From NCBI GenBank assembly GCA_021413845.1, contig JAIOPP010000020.1, positions 62,001 to 126,000 on the forward strand: a DNA stretch of 64,000 bases, in the 5' to 3' direction. Below the pieces are notes generated by a model. That model made no database searches. It saw nothing but the letters and a program-made list of their open reading frames with translations, and was not told where the DNA came from. The translations under genes were made by a program, and so were the position numbers. This document shows positions 16,198 to 25,260 of the stretch, one piece after another (within the stretch, counting starts at the first letter, position 1; the number at the start of each line of letters is the position of its first letter). Source of the DNA: Planctomycetia bacterium (GTDB taxonomy: Bacteria > Planctomycetota > Planctomycetia > Pirellulales > PNKZ01).

Positions 16198-18600
16198 CTA
16201 CTTCGCGCTCTCCACCTTCGCCCAAAACGGATGCTGCCGATCGCTGCGCGTGCGGGCATCTTCCAGCATCACGGCCGAATCCGGTTCGATATAGGCGCTC
16301 GGCTTTTTGATTCGTTTGTTCTTGATCGTCACTTCGCACGGTCGCTTGAAGTCGATCAACTCCGGCGTAAGCCAAACGGTCGCCGAAGCGGCAGCCGTAA
16401 CCACGTCGATGCCGTTGACGAAATTGACTTTCGCGGTCGTGTGGATCGCTCCCGAGACCTTATGCGGCCAAGTGTCGGGATCGACGAGTGCCCGTTCCGG
16501 GGGATCATGCGTTTCGACCCACCAAAACGAACCGTCCCACAAGCGCAGGCTGCGGCACGTAAAATTTTTCGGCGTGAAGTCTCGTTTCTGCCGGCCCATC
16601 CAATCGAACAGCCGGAGCAACTCATCGGAAAAATGCTCATGCCCCCGGCCTTTGAATTGCACGACGGTCGTGTTGGTTCCGCGAGTCAGGTAGTGATCTA
16701 AGTTCGTCGCATCTTTCACCCAAACGGCGCCATCCATCTCGCCGAAGACCAAATACATCGGCACATACTTGGCGTTGTCTTGGTAGAGCGAGATCGTCTT
16801 ATCGGCAATCGGCGTCATTCCGATATACCCGGCCCAAAGATCGGGATGGGCCAGGGCAATGTCCCAAGCGGCATCGCCCCCCATCGAGTGGCCGGTAATG
16901 AAGATGCGGTCGGTATCGATCGAGAAGCGACGCAGCGCATCGCGCAAGGCATAGAGCACCGCTCCGTGCTCTTGCTCCGAATAGTTGCACGACGTTTGCT
17001 GCTCGGCGGCCCAAGCCGGTGCGATGACGATATAGCCGTGGCGATCCGCCTGACCGAAGCGAATCCCTTCGTCGGTTGCCGGCCCTGCCCACCAGTCGAT
17101 CTGCTTCGCGGGAGACGTCCCCGCGGCATGCAGCGTAACGATCGTCGGGTAGCGACGATGCGGGTCGTATTCACGCGGCAGTTGCACGAGATAATCGATC
17201 GGCACTTGGTTCGCCAAATCGTCGACTTGCAGCTCATAGAGCCCGACCACTTTCTTCGAGGGCTCCGGCAACGGCAGCGGCGGCTTCAGCAGCGACAACA
17301 AGCGGGCCGTTAGCTCCGGCGTAAAACCTTCTTGTTTTCGCATCGAAGCGAGCAATTCGAGGAGCGGGGCATCGCCGTTTCTACGCGAGGTCTCCGCTAA
17401 GTAAGTGCGAATCAAACCGCGGACATCGAACATCGAGAGTGCCGTCGGGAGATTGCGCACCGCGAAATCGCTTCCTCCCAACCAACCGCTGACGGCCAGC
17501 GCGATCTTCTCTTCGGCCGGCATCTCGGCATCGGCCTCGAACTGCATAAACGCCGCCATCCGATCGAGCGTGTTGATACCGAGTTCCGCCTTGATTTCAT
17601 CGCGTGCTTCGGCGAGTCTCGCACGGAGTGCCGAGTCTTTGATTTGGCTCATCACTTCATCGAATCGTCGCAGTGCGGTTTTGCCCCGTTCATCGATCTG
17701 CTGGTATTCCTTCACGAGTCCTCGGACCGCTTGCAAAGTTTCACCCGCGACATTCTCGGCGGGAAACTCTTCCAACAACGAATATGAAAACCGATTCTGG
17801 CCGGCTTTCTTGCGCGTTTCGATCTCTTCCAGAATTCGACGTGCGCCGGCCTGACGTAGCCGCACTCGGGTCTGCTCGAACACTTGCTTCTGGTTCGCCG
17901 GTAGCGATGCGAAGTCCTTGATGATCGCCGCGAGTTCCGATTCCGCATCTTTGAAGCGTTCGCTTTGCATATACAACCGAACGATCTTCAAACGCTGATC
18001 AAGATTCTTAGGATCGATATGCTTTTCGAGAATCCGGCCCAGCATTTCACGCGGAATGGAATTCGTCGCGATTCGCATGTCCCAAATGAAATGCATGTTC
18101 TCGGCATCGACGCATTCGAGCTTCGTCCAGTCGGAGGTGACCTCGGTGATCCCTTGAATCACGCGTTGCGGCCCGAGATTCGTCTCCATCGAAATCACGC
18201 GCCGGCCGAACTCGTCGAACGGCGTGATATTGAAGATCGAGCCGACCGCCGCAACACGACTGCCGTTTTCCGTTATTTGCTGCGGTATCTCGAACGTCTC
18301 TACGGGATCGCCGGCATCGAGCATGTTGACTTCTTGGATCTGCACTTGCGGCACGTAGATCCGGCGCAAACCATCGTCGATCAACACGATGGTCTTGGCG
18401 GCGCTCGCCGTGGCGGGATTTTCGATGACCGACGTAATCGGCGCCTGCCGCCCCGTGAAGACCCGGCCGTCTTTCATCACCGTGCGCGCAGCTTCGGCGA
18501 AAGGAGCCCCAAGGAAGCCCAGTGCCGCCGCGAGGCCGATCGATGTCGCCCACTTCCGGCCGATCCGACGAGGTCGAGCAGTATCGAGGTGATGCACCAT
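16198..18600 (-). CDS. Secreted two-part protein with C-terminal alpha/beta-hydrolase (esterase/peptidase-like)
   Basis: The protein is 800 residues from the ATG at 18600; an in-frame GTG at 18642 is the alternative. The N-terminus has a twin-arginine-flavoured signal peptide (RRIGRKW, then a 15-residue hydrophobic run ending AEA). Residues about 35-170 are beta-rich (MKDGRVFTGRQAP, IYVPQVQIQEVNML), and residues about 170-440 form a long helical repeat-like region (KIVRLYMQSERFKDAESELAAI). Residues about 450-700 are an alpha/beta-hydrolase with YDPHRRYPTIVTLHAAG, the nucleophile elbow GHSMGGDAAWD (Ser about 572), GEMDGAVWVKD and a catalytic-type His in GRGHEHFSDE. This looks like the esterase fold of PHB-depolymerase or prolyl-oligopeptidase-like enzymes. 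It is the first gene of a probable operon with the isomerase/epimerase. Substrate unknown; acetyl or other ester groups on polysaccharide are plausible. Confidence 0.75.
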   Translation of the reverse strand: MVHHLDTARPRRIGRKWATSIGLAAALGFLGAPFAEAARTVMKDGRVFTGRQAPITSVIENPATASAAKTIVLIDDGLRRIYVPQVQIQEVNMLDAGDPVETFEIPQQITENGSRVAAVGSIFNITPFDEFGRRVISMETNLGPQRVIQGITEVTSDWTKLECVDAENMHFIWDMRIATNSIPREMLGRILEKHIDPKNLDQRLKIVRLYMQSERFKDAESELAAIIKDFASLPANQKQVFEQTRVRLRQAGARRILEEIETRKKAGQNRFSYSLLEEFPAENVAGETLQAVRGLVKEYQQIDERGKTALRRFDEVMSQIKDSALRARLAEARDEIKAELGINTLDRMAAFMQFEADAEMPAEEKIALAVSGWLGGSDFAVRNLPTALSMFDVRGLIRTYLAETSRRNGDAPLLELLASMRKQEGFTPELTARLLSLLKPPLPLPEPSKKVVGLYELQVDDLANQVPIDYLVQLPREYDPHRRYPTIVTLHAAGTSPAKQIDWWAGPATDEGIRFGQADRHGYIVIAPAWAAEQQTSCNYSEQEHGAVLYALRDALRRFSIDTDRIFITGHSMGGDAAWDIALAHPDLWAGYIGMTPIADKTISLYQDNAKYVPMYLVFGEMDGAVWVKDATNLDHYLTRGTNTTVVQFKGRGHEHFSDELLRLFDWMGRQKRDFTPKNFTCRSLRLWDGSFWWVETHDPPERALVDPDTWPHKVSGAIHTTAKVNFVNGIDVVTAAASATVWLTPELIDFKRPCEVTIKNKRIKKPSAYIEPDSAVMLEDARTRSDRQHPFWAKVESAK

Positions 18601-18712
18601 ATACGCGATGTCGTCGAGGGGTCGAAAAGACGGGCCGGGCACTATTCCATTGTCAGTCGCAATGAGCGTAAGTCAATGAAACCGCAACACCTTGCGCGAT
18701 GCAACCCGTTGA

Positions 18713-18741
18713 TTGACACTAACCATCGCAATCCGTAAAAC
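18713..18741 (+). promoter_or_regulatory. Sigma-70-type promoter of the small membrane protein
   Basis: TTGACA (18713-18718), a perfect -35 box, is followed by a 17-nt spacer and TAAAAC (18736-18741) as -10. Transcription would start near 18748, just before the SD (GGAG, 18765-18768) and the GTG at 18776. The naive start of the long ORF (18713) falls in the -35 box itself. Confidence 0.65.
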
Positions 18742-18775
18742 TGGGCGTTCCAGGAAGACCTTGCGGAGTGCTGCC

Positions 18776-19006
18776 GTGGTTCCAAAATGCCTGCTGAAAT
18801 CATTGTTTTTCGTCGCCCTGCTGCTTCCGGCGGCAATTTTGACGCTCGCAGGCATGGGCCGGCTCCTCTTTGTCTTAGGCGATACGGCTGCGGCCGGTTT
18901 TGTCGAGCGGTTGGTGCTGCTCGGCTGCACGGCTTGGGTTCTCGACCTGCTAGGCCTGCTCTTAGCCGTCGCCGCGAGACTCGTAGGCGAACGGGGCGAC
19001 GAGTAG
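18776..19006 (+). CDS. Small two-helix membrane protein
   Basis: The protein is 76 residues and begins at GTG, seven bases after a GGAG. It has two hydrophobic helices, FFVALLLPAAILTLAGMG and VLLGCTAWVLDLLGLLLAVAARL, separated by a short loop containing RLLFVLGDTAAAGFVER, and ends in an acidic GERGDE tail. A promoter with a perfect -35 lies directly upstream. I do not recognise the family. It is divergent from the hydrolase gene and convergent with the HAD gene, so it is probably a single-gene unit. Confidence 0.6.
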   Translation: MVPKCLLKSLFFVALLLPAAILTLAGMGRLLFVLGDTAAAGFVERLVLLGCTAWVLDLLGLLLAVAARLVGERGDE

Positions 19007-19062
19007 CTCGGATAGTTCGAATCGGGTCGACACGCAGCGACAGACCGGCTGGTAAGAAGCCT

Positions 19063-19692
19063 CTAATAATTGAGGCGAATATCGCGGGCTCGAAGTTCGG
19101 CTAAGTAGGCAGCGGGAGTGGTGTACAAGACGGCGTCGAAACCCGCAGCCTTGGCTCCTTCGACGTTCGCCGGGAGATCGTCGACGTAAAAGACTTCGCT
19201 CGGCTCGACTTCCGCCAGCCGCGCCGCCGCGAGATAGATCGCTCGGTCGGGCTTCATGAGCCGCAGCCTGTAGCTGAGCACCACGGTTTCGAACGATTCC
19301 GTAATGGTCGAGAACCGACCGTCGGAAAAGAAATCGTAGTGCATGTCGCACGTGTTGGAGAGCAAGCCGATTCGATTGCCGGCCGCTTCCAACTGCGCGG
19401 TGATCGCCTTCATCGGCGTGTTGACGTGAAAGATATCGCTCGACGCCCAGATCAGCGCTTCGTCGGCGGCTTGGCAAGGGAACCGCTCTCGAAACAGCCG
19501 GCAGAATTCCGCTTTGCCGACTTCACCGGCATCGCAGCGAAAGTTCAGGTCGGTGCGAAAGACCCCCTCGTAGATTTGCCGTTCGTCGACGCCGGCCAGA
19601 GCAGCCAACTGTCGAGCGGCCTTACGATGATCGAAAAACAGCAACACATTGCCGAGGTCGAAATATAGAAACTTCGGCTTTGCGTACTTCAT
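19063..19692 (-). CDS. HAD-family phosphatase, YihX-like
   Basis: The protein is 209 residues. Motif I is YFDLGNVLLFFDH with the nucleophile Asp12; the D-x-G form in place of D-x-D occurs in the YihX-type subfamily of HAD IA phosphatases. Motif II is IGLLSNT, motif III is LMKPDRAIY (Lys), and motif IV is EVFYVDDLPANVEGAKAAGF. These enzymes act on sugar phosphates such as alpha-D-glucose 1-phosphate, though the real substrate here is unknown. The ATG is at 19692. It lies 40 nt downstream of the DUF1080 gene on the same strand, so co-transcription is likely. Confidence 0.88.
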   Translation of the reverse strand: MKYAKPKFLYFDLGNVLLFFDHRKAARQLAALAGVDERQIYEGVFRTDLNFRCDAGEVGKAEFCRLFRERFPCQAADEALIWASSDIFHVNTPMKAITAQLEAAGNRIGLLSNTCDMHYDFFSDGRFSTITESFETVVLSYRLRLMKPDRAIYLAAARLAEVEPSEVFYVDDLPANVEGAKAAGFDAVLYTTPAAYLAELRARDIRLNY

Positions 19693-19732
19693 GCCGTGCT
19701 CACGGAGGTGTCGTTTTCAAAAATAGAAGTGG

Positions 19733-20368
19733 TTACTTCGCGGGGCCGAGCTCGGTGATTTCGATATCCTTATACCAAGCCTCGCTCGGCGGCCCGCCGT
19801 GGATCTGCACGGCGATAACTCCCTTCTCGTCGATATCGGCGTCTTTCTCCGTGTAGTCGACCGTCTGCAGTCCGTTGATCCACAGTTGGATATGTTTTCC
19901 TTCGGCGCGAATCACATACTCGTTCCAGTCGTTCGGCTTGATGACTTTCATCACCGCTTCGAGATCGGCCTGAGCGATGATCTTTTTGCGGCGTGATTCG
20001 TCGTACAGGCTCCCCCAATACTTCTGACCGAGATCGGCTTGGTAGCCGGAGACTTCATGATGGTTCGGAATGCGCTTGGTGCGGAATTGCACGCCGGCGT
20101 TCACCCCTTCGCCGAGCACCTTGAACTTCAAGCGAAGCTCGAAGTCGCCGTACTCTTTGGTCGTGCAGAGGAATTCGTTGCGCGGGATCTTTTCTTGGAG
20201 TGTCCCGCCGACGATCGCGCCGTCTTGGATATGAAACATCTTGAGGTTTCCCTCCCAACCGGCGAATGTTTTGCCGTCGAAGAGCGAAACCCGCTCGGCG
20301 GCGGGGCCGGCCGAAACCAACGTGAACACGAATAATGTGGCGGCTAAGCAGGTGTGGCGCGAAAACAT
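19733..20368 (-). CDS. Secreted DUF1080 protein (3-keto-disaccharide hydrolase family)
   Basis: The protein is 211 residues from the ATG at 20368, which has a GGAG SD six bases upstream and begins a signal peptide (MFSRHTCLAATLFVFTLVSAGPA). The rest is the concanavalin-like DUF1080 fold: VSLFDGKTFAGWEG, MFHIQDGAIVGGTLQ, EFLCTTKEYGDFELRLKFKV, NAGVQFRTKRIPNHHEVSGYQADLG, WNEYVIRAEGKHIQLWINGLQTVDYTE and IAVQIHGGPPSEAWYKDIEI. Members cleave 3-keto-glycosides and are greatly expanded in Planctomycetes. Its position next to a HAD phosphatase and an extracellular carbohydrate cluster fits a role in sugar breakdown. Confidence 0.92.
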   Translation of the reverse strand: MFSRHTCLAATLFVFTLVSAGPAAERVSLFDGKTFAGWEGNLKMFHIQDGAIVGGTLQEKIPRNEFLCTTKEYGDFELRLKFKVLGEGVNAGVQFRTKRIPNHHEVSGYQADLGQKYWGSLYDESRRKKIIAQADLEAVMKVIKPNDWNEYVIRAEGKHIQLWINGLQTVDYTEKDADIDEKGVIAVQIHGGPPSEAWYKDIEITELGPAK

Positions 20369-20549
20369 GGCGAAGGGCTCCGAAAAAGTGCGGCGCAAAT
20401 CGAATGCCAGCATATCCGAGCCGCGCAGATTGTAAATCGTCGCCGCTGCCGTTAGCGTGAACGGCCTTGTCGAGGAGCGATTTGCGATTCGTCGCCCCGT
20501 TTCGCTCGCTCCCCTCGCTCATGCCCCACAGGTTCGTAAGGAGACATCC

Positions 20550-21044
20550 ATGACGTTGGCCGAAACCTTCACCAAGAGCTACGCCCTCAACCGTACGCGC
20601 ACGCTTGACCTGCTGGATAGAGTTCTCAAGGAACCGGATGGCGAAAAGATTCTCGGCTGGCGACCGCAGCCCGGTCGGGCTCACATCGCTTGGCAGATCA
20701 TGCACGTCGGGATCACCGAAGAACTATTCGCCACCGAACGCCTGTCTCCCGGGAAGACTGCCGCATTCACGGATCTGTTGCCTCGCTTTCGCGGCGGCAG
20801 CGTGCCCGACGACGACATTCCGCCGGTCGACTTGATTCGCCACGTGCTGACGGAAAGCCGGAAACACTTGCTCGCGACGTTTCAAGAGTATCCCGACTCG
20901 CGGCTCGCCGAAGTTCCGCCGGCGCTGGCGGCCCGCAACTTGACGGTCGAAGACGTGATCTACATCCTCGGCTGGCACGAACCGCACCATCACGGCCAAG
21001 CGCACATCACACTCAACATGTACAAAGCCGCCCACGCCAAATAA
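20550..21044 (+). CDS. DinB-superfamily four-helix protein
   Basis: The protein is 164 residues from an ATG preceded by AAGGAG (20538-20543). It is helical, with histidines placed as in the DinB/YfiT metal-binding bundle: HIAWQIMHVGITEELFATE, and the C-terminal GWHEPHHHGQAHITLNMY, which gives the paired His ligands. DinB-like proteins include thiol-transferases and metal-dependent hydrolases; no specific reaction can be assigned. It precedes the AAA ATPase by 56 nt. Confidence 0.85.
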   Translation: MTLAETFTKSYALNRTRTLDLLDRVLKEPDGEKILGWRPQPGRAHIAWQIMHVGITEELFATERLSPGKTAAFTDLLPRFRGGSVPDDDIPPVDLIRHVLTESRKHLLATFQEYPDSRLAEVPPALAARNLTVEDVIYILGWHEPHHHGQAHITLNMYKAAHAK

Positions 21045-21066
21045 CGCCGCTGCCTTAATCGCCTTC

Positions 21067-21094
21067 CGACCACCGCCCCCTGACCACCGACCAC
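21067..21094 (+). repeat. Short heptamer repeat before the AAA ATPase gene
   Basis: Four 7-base words in register read CGACCAC, CGCCCCC, TGACCAC, CGACCAC. The last two form the 14-mer TGACCACCGACCAC (21081-21094), which also occurs twice in tandem at 53280-53307. It ends six bases before the ATG at 21101 and occupies the place of an SD. Confidence 0.7.
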
Positions 21095-21100
21095 TCTCTT

Positions 21101-22510
21101 ATGCCTCGTCCGACCAATCTTCGCGAACTGATCGACAGCGGCTGGACTTCGAAAACCGTCAAACGTGAATTGCACGACAACTTCGTGCGCCTGCTCGCTT
21201 CCGGCGAAGAACTGTTTCCCGGCATCGTCGGCTATGAGAACACGGTCGTGCCGGAGATCAACATCGCCCTGCTCGCACAGCACGACATGCTATTCCTCGG
21301 CGAGAAGGGACAAGCCAAGAGCCGACTGATGCGCTCGCTGGTCCGCTTTCTCGACGAGGCGATTCCTTACGTCGATATTCCCGAAGCTCCGATCCACGAC
21401 GATCCGCTGAAGCCGATTTCGGGGGCGGTCAAGAAGTTCCTCAAAGCCACGCCGCCGGAGAAAGTTCCGATCGCGTGGTGGCCCCGAGCCGAGCGCTATG
21501 TCGAGCGGCTCGCGCCAGGCACGAAGTTCGCCGACATTATCGGCGAGATCGATCCGGCGAAGCTCGCCGGCGGCGTGAGTATGTCGACCGAGGAAGCGAT
21601 CAGCTTCGGCCTGATCCCGCGCATGCATCGGGGCATCTTCGCGATGAACGAACTGCCGGAACTCGACGAGCTCGTGCAGGTCGGATTGTTCAACATTCTC
21701 GAAGAGCGCGACGTGCAAATCCGCGGCTTTCCGATCAAGTTCGACGTGGACGTGATGATTTTATTCTCGGCCAACCCGTCGACGTTCAATCGGAGCGGGA
21801 AGGTGATTCCGCAGTTGAAAGACCGGATCGGCTCGGTCATTCATACGCACTATCCGCGCGAGCGCGATCTCGGCATCAAGATCCTCGAACAAGAAGCGGC
21901 GCTCGAAACGGGGAGCGACTATCCCGTCGTCGTGCCGTATTTCATGAAGCAGATCATCGAAGAGATCACGGTTGCCGCGCGACGCAGCAAGTACGTCGAC
22001 CACCAGTCGGGCGTCAGCGCACGTTTCAGCTTGGCGAACTACCGCACGATGGTCGCCGCGGCGCGGCAACGAGCCATCGTGCGAGGTGAGAAGCCGGCCG
22101 TGCCGCGCATCAGCGACCTCGGCCATATCTATTCTTCGTCGCTCGGCAAACTCGAACTCGATCTGATGAGCAGTCATCAACTTTCCGAAACGCAAGTGCT
22201 CGACGCGATCGTCGCCGAAGCGCTGAAGACCGTGTTTCAGGAATACGTCGAAGAACATGGGCTGAAAGAGATTTCGGACATCTTCTCGCAGGGGGTGAAG
22301 ATCGAAGTCGGCGACATGCTCCCCTCGGCCGCGTATGCCGAACGGATCAAGCGGGTGCCGCCGGTCTGGGACAAAGCGTTCGAGGTCAACGCCTCGGGCG
22401 ACGAGGCGGTGCGTGCGTCGTGCGTCGAGTTCGTACTGGCCGGCTTGTACGCTACCGACCGGATCTCGCGAGCCCAACGCCACGGCAAGATGGAATATCA
22501 GCTTCCTTAA
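21101..22510 (+). CDS. MoxR/magnesium-chelatase ChlI-like AAA+ ATPase
   Basis: The protein is 469 residues. The AAA+ core shows [17 protein letters not shown] in the Walker A position (the usual G-K pair reads A-K), [14 protein letters not shown], and [36 protein letters not shown] at Walker B, where the usual D-E reads N-E, followed by a sensor region [16 protein letters not shown] with Asn. I recall these variants as typical of this subfamily rather than a defect. Such ATPases work with a VWA partner to remodel or insert metals into target proteins, and the next gene encodes that VWA protein (13-nt gap). Its target protein is not known. Confidence 0.88.
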   Translation: MPRPTNLRELIDSGWTSKTVKRELHDNFVRLLASGEELFPGIVGYENTVVPEINIALLAQHDMLFLGEKGQAKSRLMRSLVRFLDEAIPYVDIPEAPIHDDPLKPISGAVKKFLKATPPEKVPIAWWPRAERYVERLAPGTKFADIIGEIDPAKLAGGVSMSTEEAISFGLIPRMHRGIFAMNELPELDELVQVGLFNILEERDVQIRGFPIKFDVDVMILFSANPSTFNRSGKVIPQLKDRIGSVIHTHYPRERDLGIKILEQEAALETGSDYPVVVPYFMKQIIEEITVAARRSKYVDHQSGVSARFSLANYRTMVAAARQRAIVRGEKPAVPRISDLGHIYSSSLGKLELDLMSSHQLSETQVLDAIVAEALKTVFQEYVEEHGLKEISDIFSQGVKIEVGDMLPSAAYAERIKRVPPVWDKAFEVNASGDEAVRASCVEFVLAGLYATDRISRAQRHGKMEYQLP

Positions 22511-22523
22511 CGCAAAGCGACCT

Positions 22524-24193
22524 ATGCCATCCGATCGCGACCATCTCGGCGGAATCGTTCACACGTATCAAAAATACGATCCGGCCTCGTTCCCGAGCCC
22601 GACCGCGCCGCAATCGGACCTCGTGTCGCCGGCGTTCGAGCACCTGCTGGCGCACGGCAACCTCCGTGAACTCACCGACGAAGAGCTCGCTCGGGCCGTT
22701 CATCTCGACCCGAGCCAGATTGCGGGCCTAGGCCCGAGCCTCGATGCGCTGCGCGAGATGCTGCTGGAACGGAAGCGCAAGATTCTCGAAACATACGAGA
22801 CCGATCGCGTCGTTAAGGAAGCCGGCGACACCTATCGGACTTCCGCCGAGCGACTAACTCCGCCCGGCGAGCTGCGTGATGCTTATGCGAAAGCAACTCG
22901 CGAAGAACAGATCCGCGACTTGGAACGGCTGTGGTACAAATCCGGCGGCGAGCGTTCGCGGTTCGCGGCCCATTTGATGAAGGTCATCGAACGGCTCAGC
23001 GAGAAGTACCAAATCGATCAGTTCGCGGCTAAGTATCCGTTCACGGGTCGGACGCCGATGAACGTCGAACAAGCTCTTGAAGTGAAGGAAGAACTGGAGA
23101 CGATCGACAAGCCCAGATCGCGATCATCGATGTCGAGGAACTTTCGCAATTCGTCGATCCCGAACAGATGGAAAACCTCAACAACCTGCAAAAGCAAGTT
23201 GAGGAGATGGTTCGTAAGATGGCCGAACAGCAAGGCATGGAGAAGACGAAGAAGGGCTACCAGCTCACGCCGAAAGCCTATCGCATCTTTCAGAGCAAGC
23301 TGCTCGAACAAATTTTCAGCCAACTACAAGCCGCGCGAACCGGACGACATCAAGGGCCGATCGTCGGCGAAGGGGCCGTCGAACTCCCTTCGACGAAGCC
23401 GTATGAATTCGGCGATTCGGTCGCGAACATGGACGTCGTCACGACGTTCACGAACGCGCTCATTCGCTCGGCCGGCGCTAAGCCTTTTCGCTTGAAGTCG
23501 GACGACATCGAGATCCATCGTACGCGCAACAATCCGAAATGCGCGACGGTCGTCGTGATGGACATGAGCGGCTCGATGGGGCGCAGCGGCCTGTATGTGC
23601 ATGTGAAGCGGATGGCGCTCGCTTTGGAAGGCTTGATCCGTCGCGAGTTCCCCGGCGACTTCTTGCAATTCGTCGAGATGTACACGTTCGCGAAGCCTCG
23701 GCATTCGAGCGAGATCGCCGTGCTGATGCCGAAGCCCGTCACGATCTACGATCCTTGGGTGCGTCTGAAGTGCGACATGAGCGACCCTGAAGTTTTAGAG
23801 TCGCGCATCCCGCCGCACTTCACGAACATTCAACACGGCCTGCAAACGGCTCGCCGCTTTCTCACGGCTCAGGACACCCCGAACCGCCAGATCATCCTGA
23901 TCACCGACGGCCTTCCGACGGCCCACTTTGAAGACGAGATGCTCTACATGCTCTATCCGCCCGACCCGCGCACGGAAGCGGCGACGATGCGCGAAGGGGC
24001 GGCCTGCAAGCGAGAGGGGATCGTCATTAATTTGTTTCTGCTGCCGAGTTGGTCGCAATCGAGCGAAGACATTCAATTCTCGCACAAGCTCGCCGAGTCG
24101 ACCCAAGGCCGCGTCTTTTTCACCGCCGGCAAAGACTTGGATCGTTACGTCGTCTGGGACTACGTGAACCGACGCCGCAGCATCATCTCTTGA
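22524..24193 (+). pseudogene. VWA-domain partner of the AAA ATPase, interrupted by a frame change near 23111
   Basis: Two frames together make one VWA protein of about 556 residues. The first (ATG 22524, frame stop at 23495) is helical and reads through NVEQALEVKEELETIDK. The sense then continues in the -1 frame from 23111 as AQIAIIDVEELSQFVDPEQME and on to TAG at 24193. The second part has a coiled-coil-rich region, then the VWA domain with the MIDAS motif DMSGSMGRSG (about nt 23560-23590), ITDGLPTAHF and a C-terminal FFTAGKDLDRYVVWDYV. The upstream stop of the second frame is at 23078-23080, and the first in-frame ATG (23168) has no SD. One missing G between 23109 and 23113 would restore the frame; a longer deletion of 3n+1 bases is also possible. 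It could be sequencing error or a real lesion. Confidence 0.8.
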
Positions 24194-24221
24194 TCGACTC
24201 TCCTTTCGCGATCGGAACGGC

Positions 24222-25259
24222 ATGAGCGACTGGCTGCTATACGGTGCCAACGGCTACACGGCAAAGCTGATCGCGCGCGAGGCGAAGGCCTGTGGGATGC
24301 GGCCGATTCTCGCCGGCCGAAATCGGCGGACGATCGACGCGCTCGCCCGCGAGCTTGATTGCGAGTCTCGCATCTTCAACCTCGACGATGCCGCGGCGCT
24401 CACGACGAACCTGCGCGGCATTCAAGTCGTGCTTAATTGCGCCGGCCCCTTCGTGCGCACTTCGCCCCCCCTGATCGCCGCGTGCATTAAGGCCAAGGTT
24501 TCTTATCTCGACATCACGGGCGAGATCGACGCGATCGAACATGCGGCGACATGCCGCGACGCGGCCCGTGCGGCCGGCGTTTCGATCATTCCCTCGGTCG
24601 GGTTCGACGTCGTGCCGACCGATTGCTTGGCTGCGATGCTCAAAGCCGAAATGCCCGACGCCACGCACCTCGCACTCGCCTTTACCGGCAGCGGCACGCT
24701 CTCGCCGGGCACCGCCAAGACGGCGCTCGAAAGCCTGCCGCACGGCGGCCGGGCACGCATCGCCGGCCGGATCGAAGCAGTTCCGGCCGGTTGGAAGACC
24801 CGCACGATTCCCTTTCCCGGCGGCCCGAAACGCGCGACGACGATCGCTTGGGGGGACGTTGCCAGCGCCTACTATTCGACCGGCATTCCCAACATCGAAA
24901 CCTACACGGTGCTCGGCAAACACGCCGGCAAGCGCATGCGCCTGCTCGCGCCGCTCTTGAAGTTCCCGCCGCTGCTCGCACTCGGTCGCTGGTTCATCGA
25001 CCGCATGATCAAAGGCCCAAGTGCCGATGAACTAGCGAACGGCCGCAGCGAAATCTGGGGCGAAGTCACAAACGAGGCCGGCCGAACGCACACCGCCACG
25101 CTCACAACTCCCAACGGCTACCGCCTCACCGTGCTCACGAGCCTCGCGGCGGTTGAGCGAATACTAAAAGGCAATATCGCAACCGGCTTTCAAACGCCGA
25201 GCCGAGCGTTCGGAAAAGATTTCGTGTTGGCGATTTCAGGTGTTCGCTTAGGTGAATAG
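24222..25259 (+). CDS. Saccharopine-dehydrogenase-like NAD(P)-binding protein
   Basis: The protein is 345 residues. It opens with a Rossmann dinucleotide site LLYGANGYTAKLIAREAKACGMRPILAGRN (G-A-N-G-Y-T-A), then NLRGIQVVLNCAGPFVRTSPPLI and YLDITGEIDAIEH, which define the saccharopine dehydrogenase / trans-acting enoyl reductase-like superfamily, followed by IIPSVGFDVVPTDCLAAML. The C-terminal half is substrate-side and not informative. The substrate is unknown; lysine-pathway activity is not implied by the family name. It begins 28 nt after the VWA gene and its stop is one base from the stop of the convergent DUF5615 gene. Confidence 0.88.
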   Translation: MSDWLLYGANGYTAKLIAREAKACGMRPILAGRNRRTIDALARELDCESRIFNLDDAAALTTNLRGIQVVLNCAGPFVRTSPPLIAACIKAKVSYLDITGEIDAIEHAATCRDAARAAGVSIIPSVGFDVVPTDCLAAMLKAEMPDATHLALAFTGSGTLSPGTAKTALESLPHGGRARIAGRIEAVPAGWKTRTIPFPGGPKRATTIAWGDVASAYYSTGIPNIETYTVLGKHAGKRMRLLAPLLKFPPLLALGRWFIDRMIKGPSADELANGRSEIWGEVTNEAGRTHTATLTTPNGYRLTVLTSLAAVERILKGNIATGFQTPSRAFGKDFVLAISGVRLGE

Positions 25260-25260
25260 T

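Noticed and set aside
21101-22510. Variant Walker A (GQAKS) and Walker B (NELP) of the AAA ATPase as gene decay
   Set aside because: I recall the same variants in many members of this MoxR/ChlI-like subfamily, so they are a family trait.
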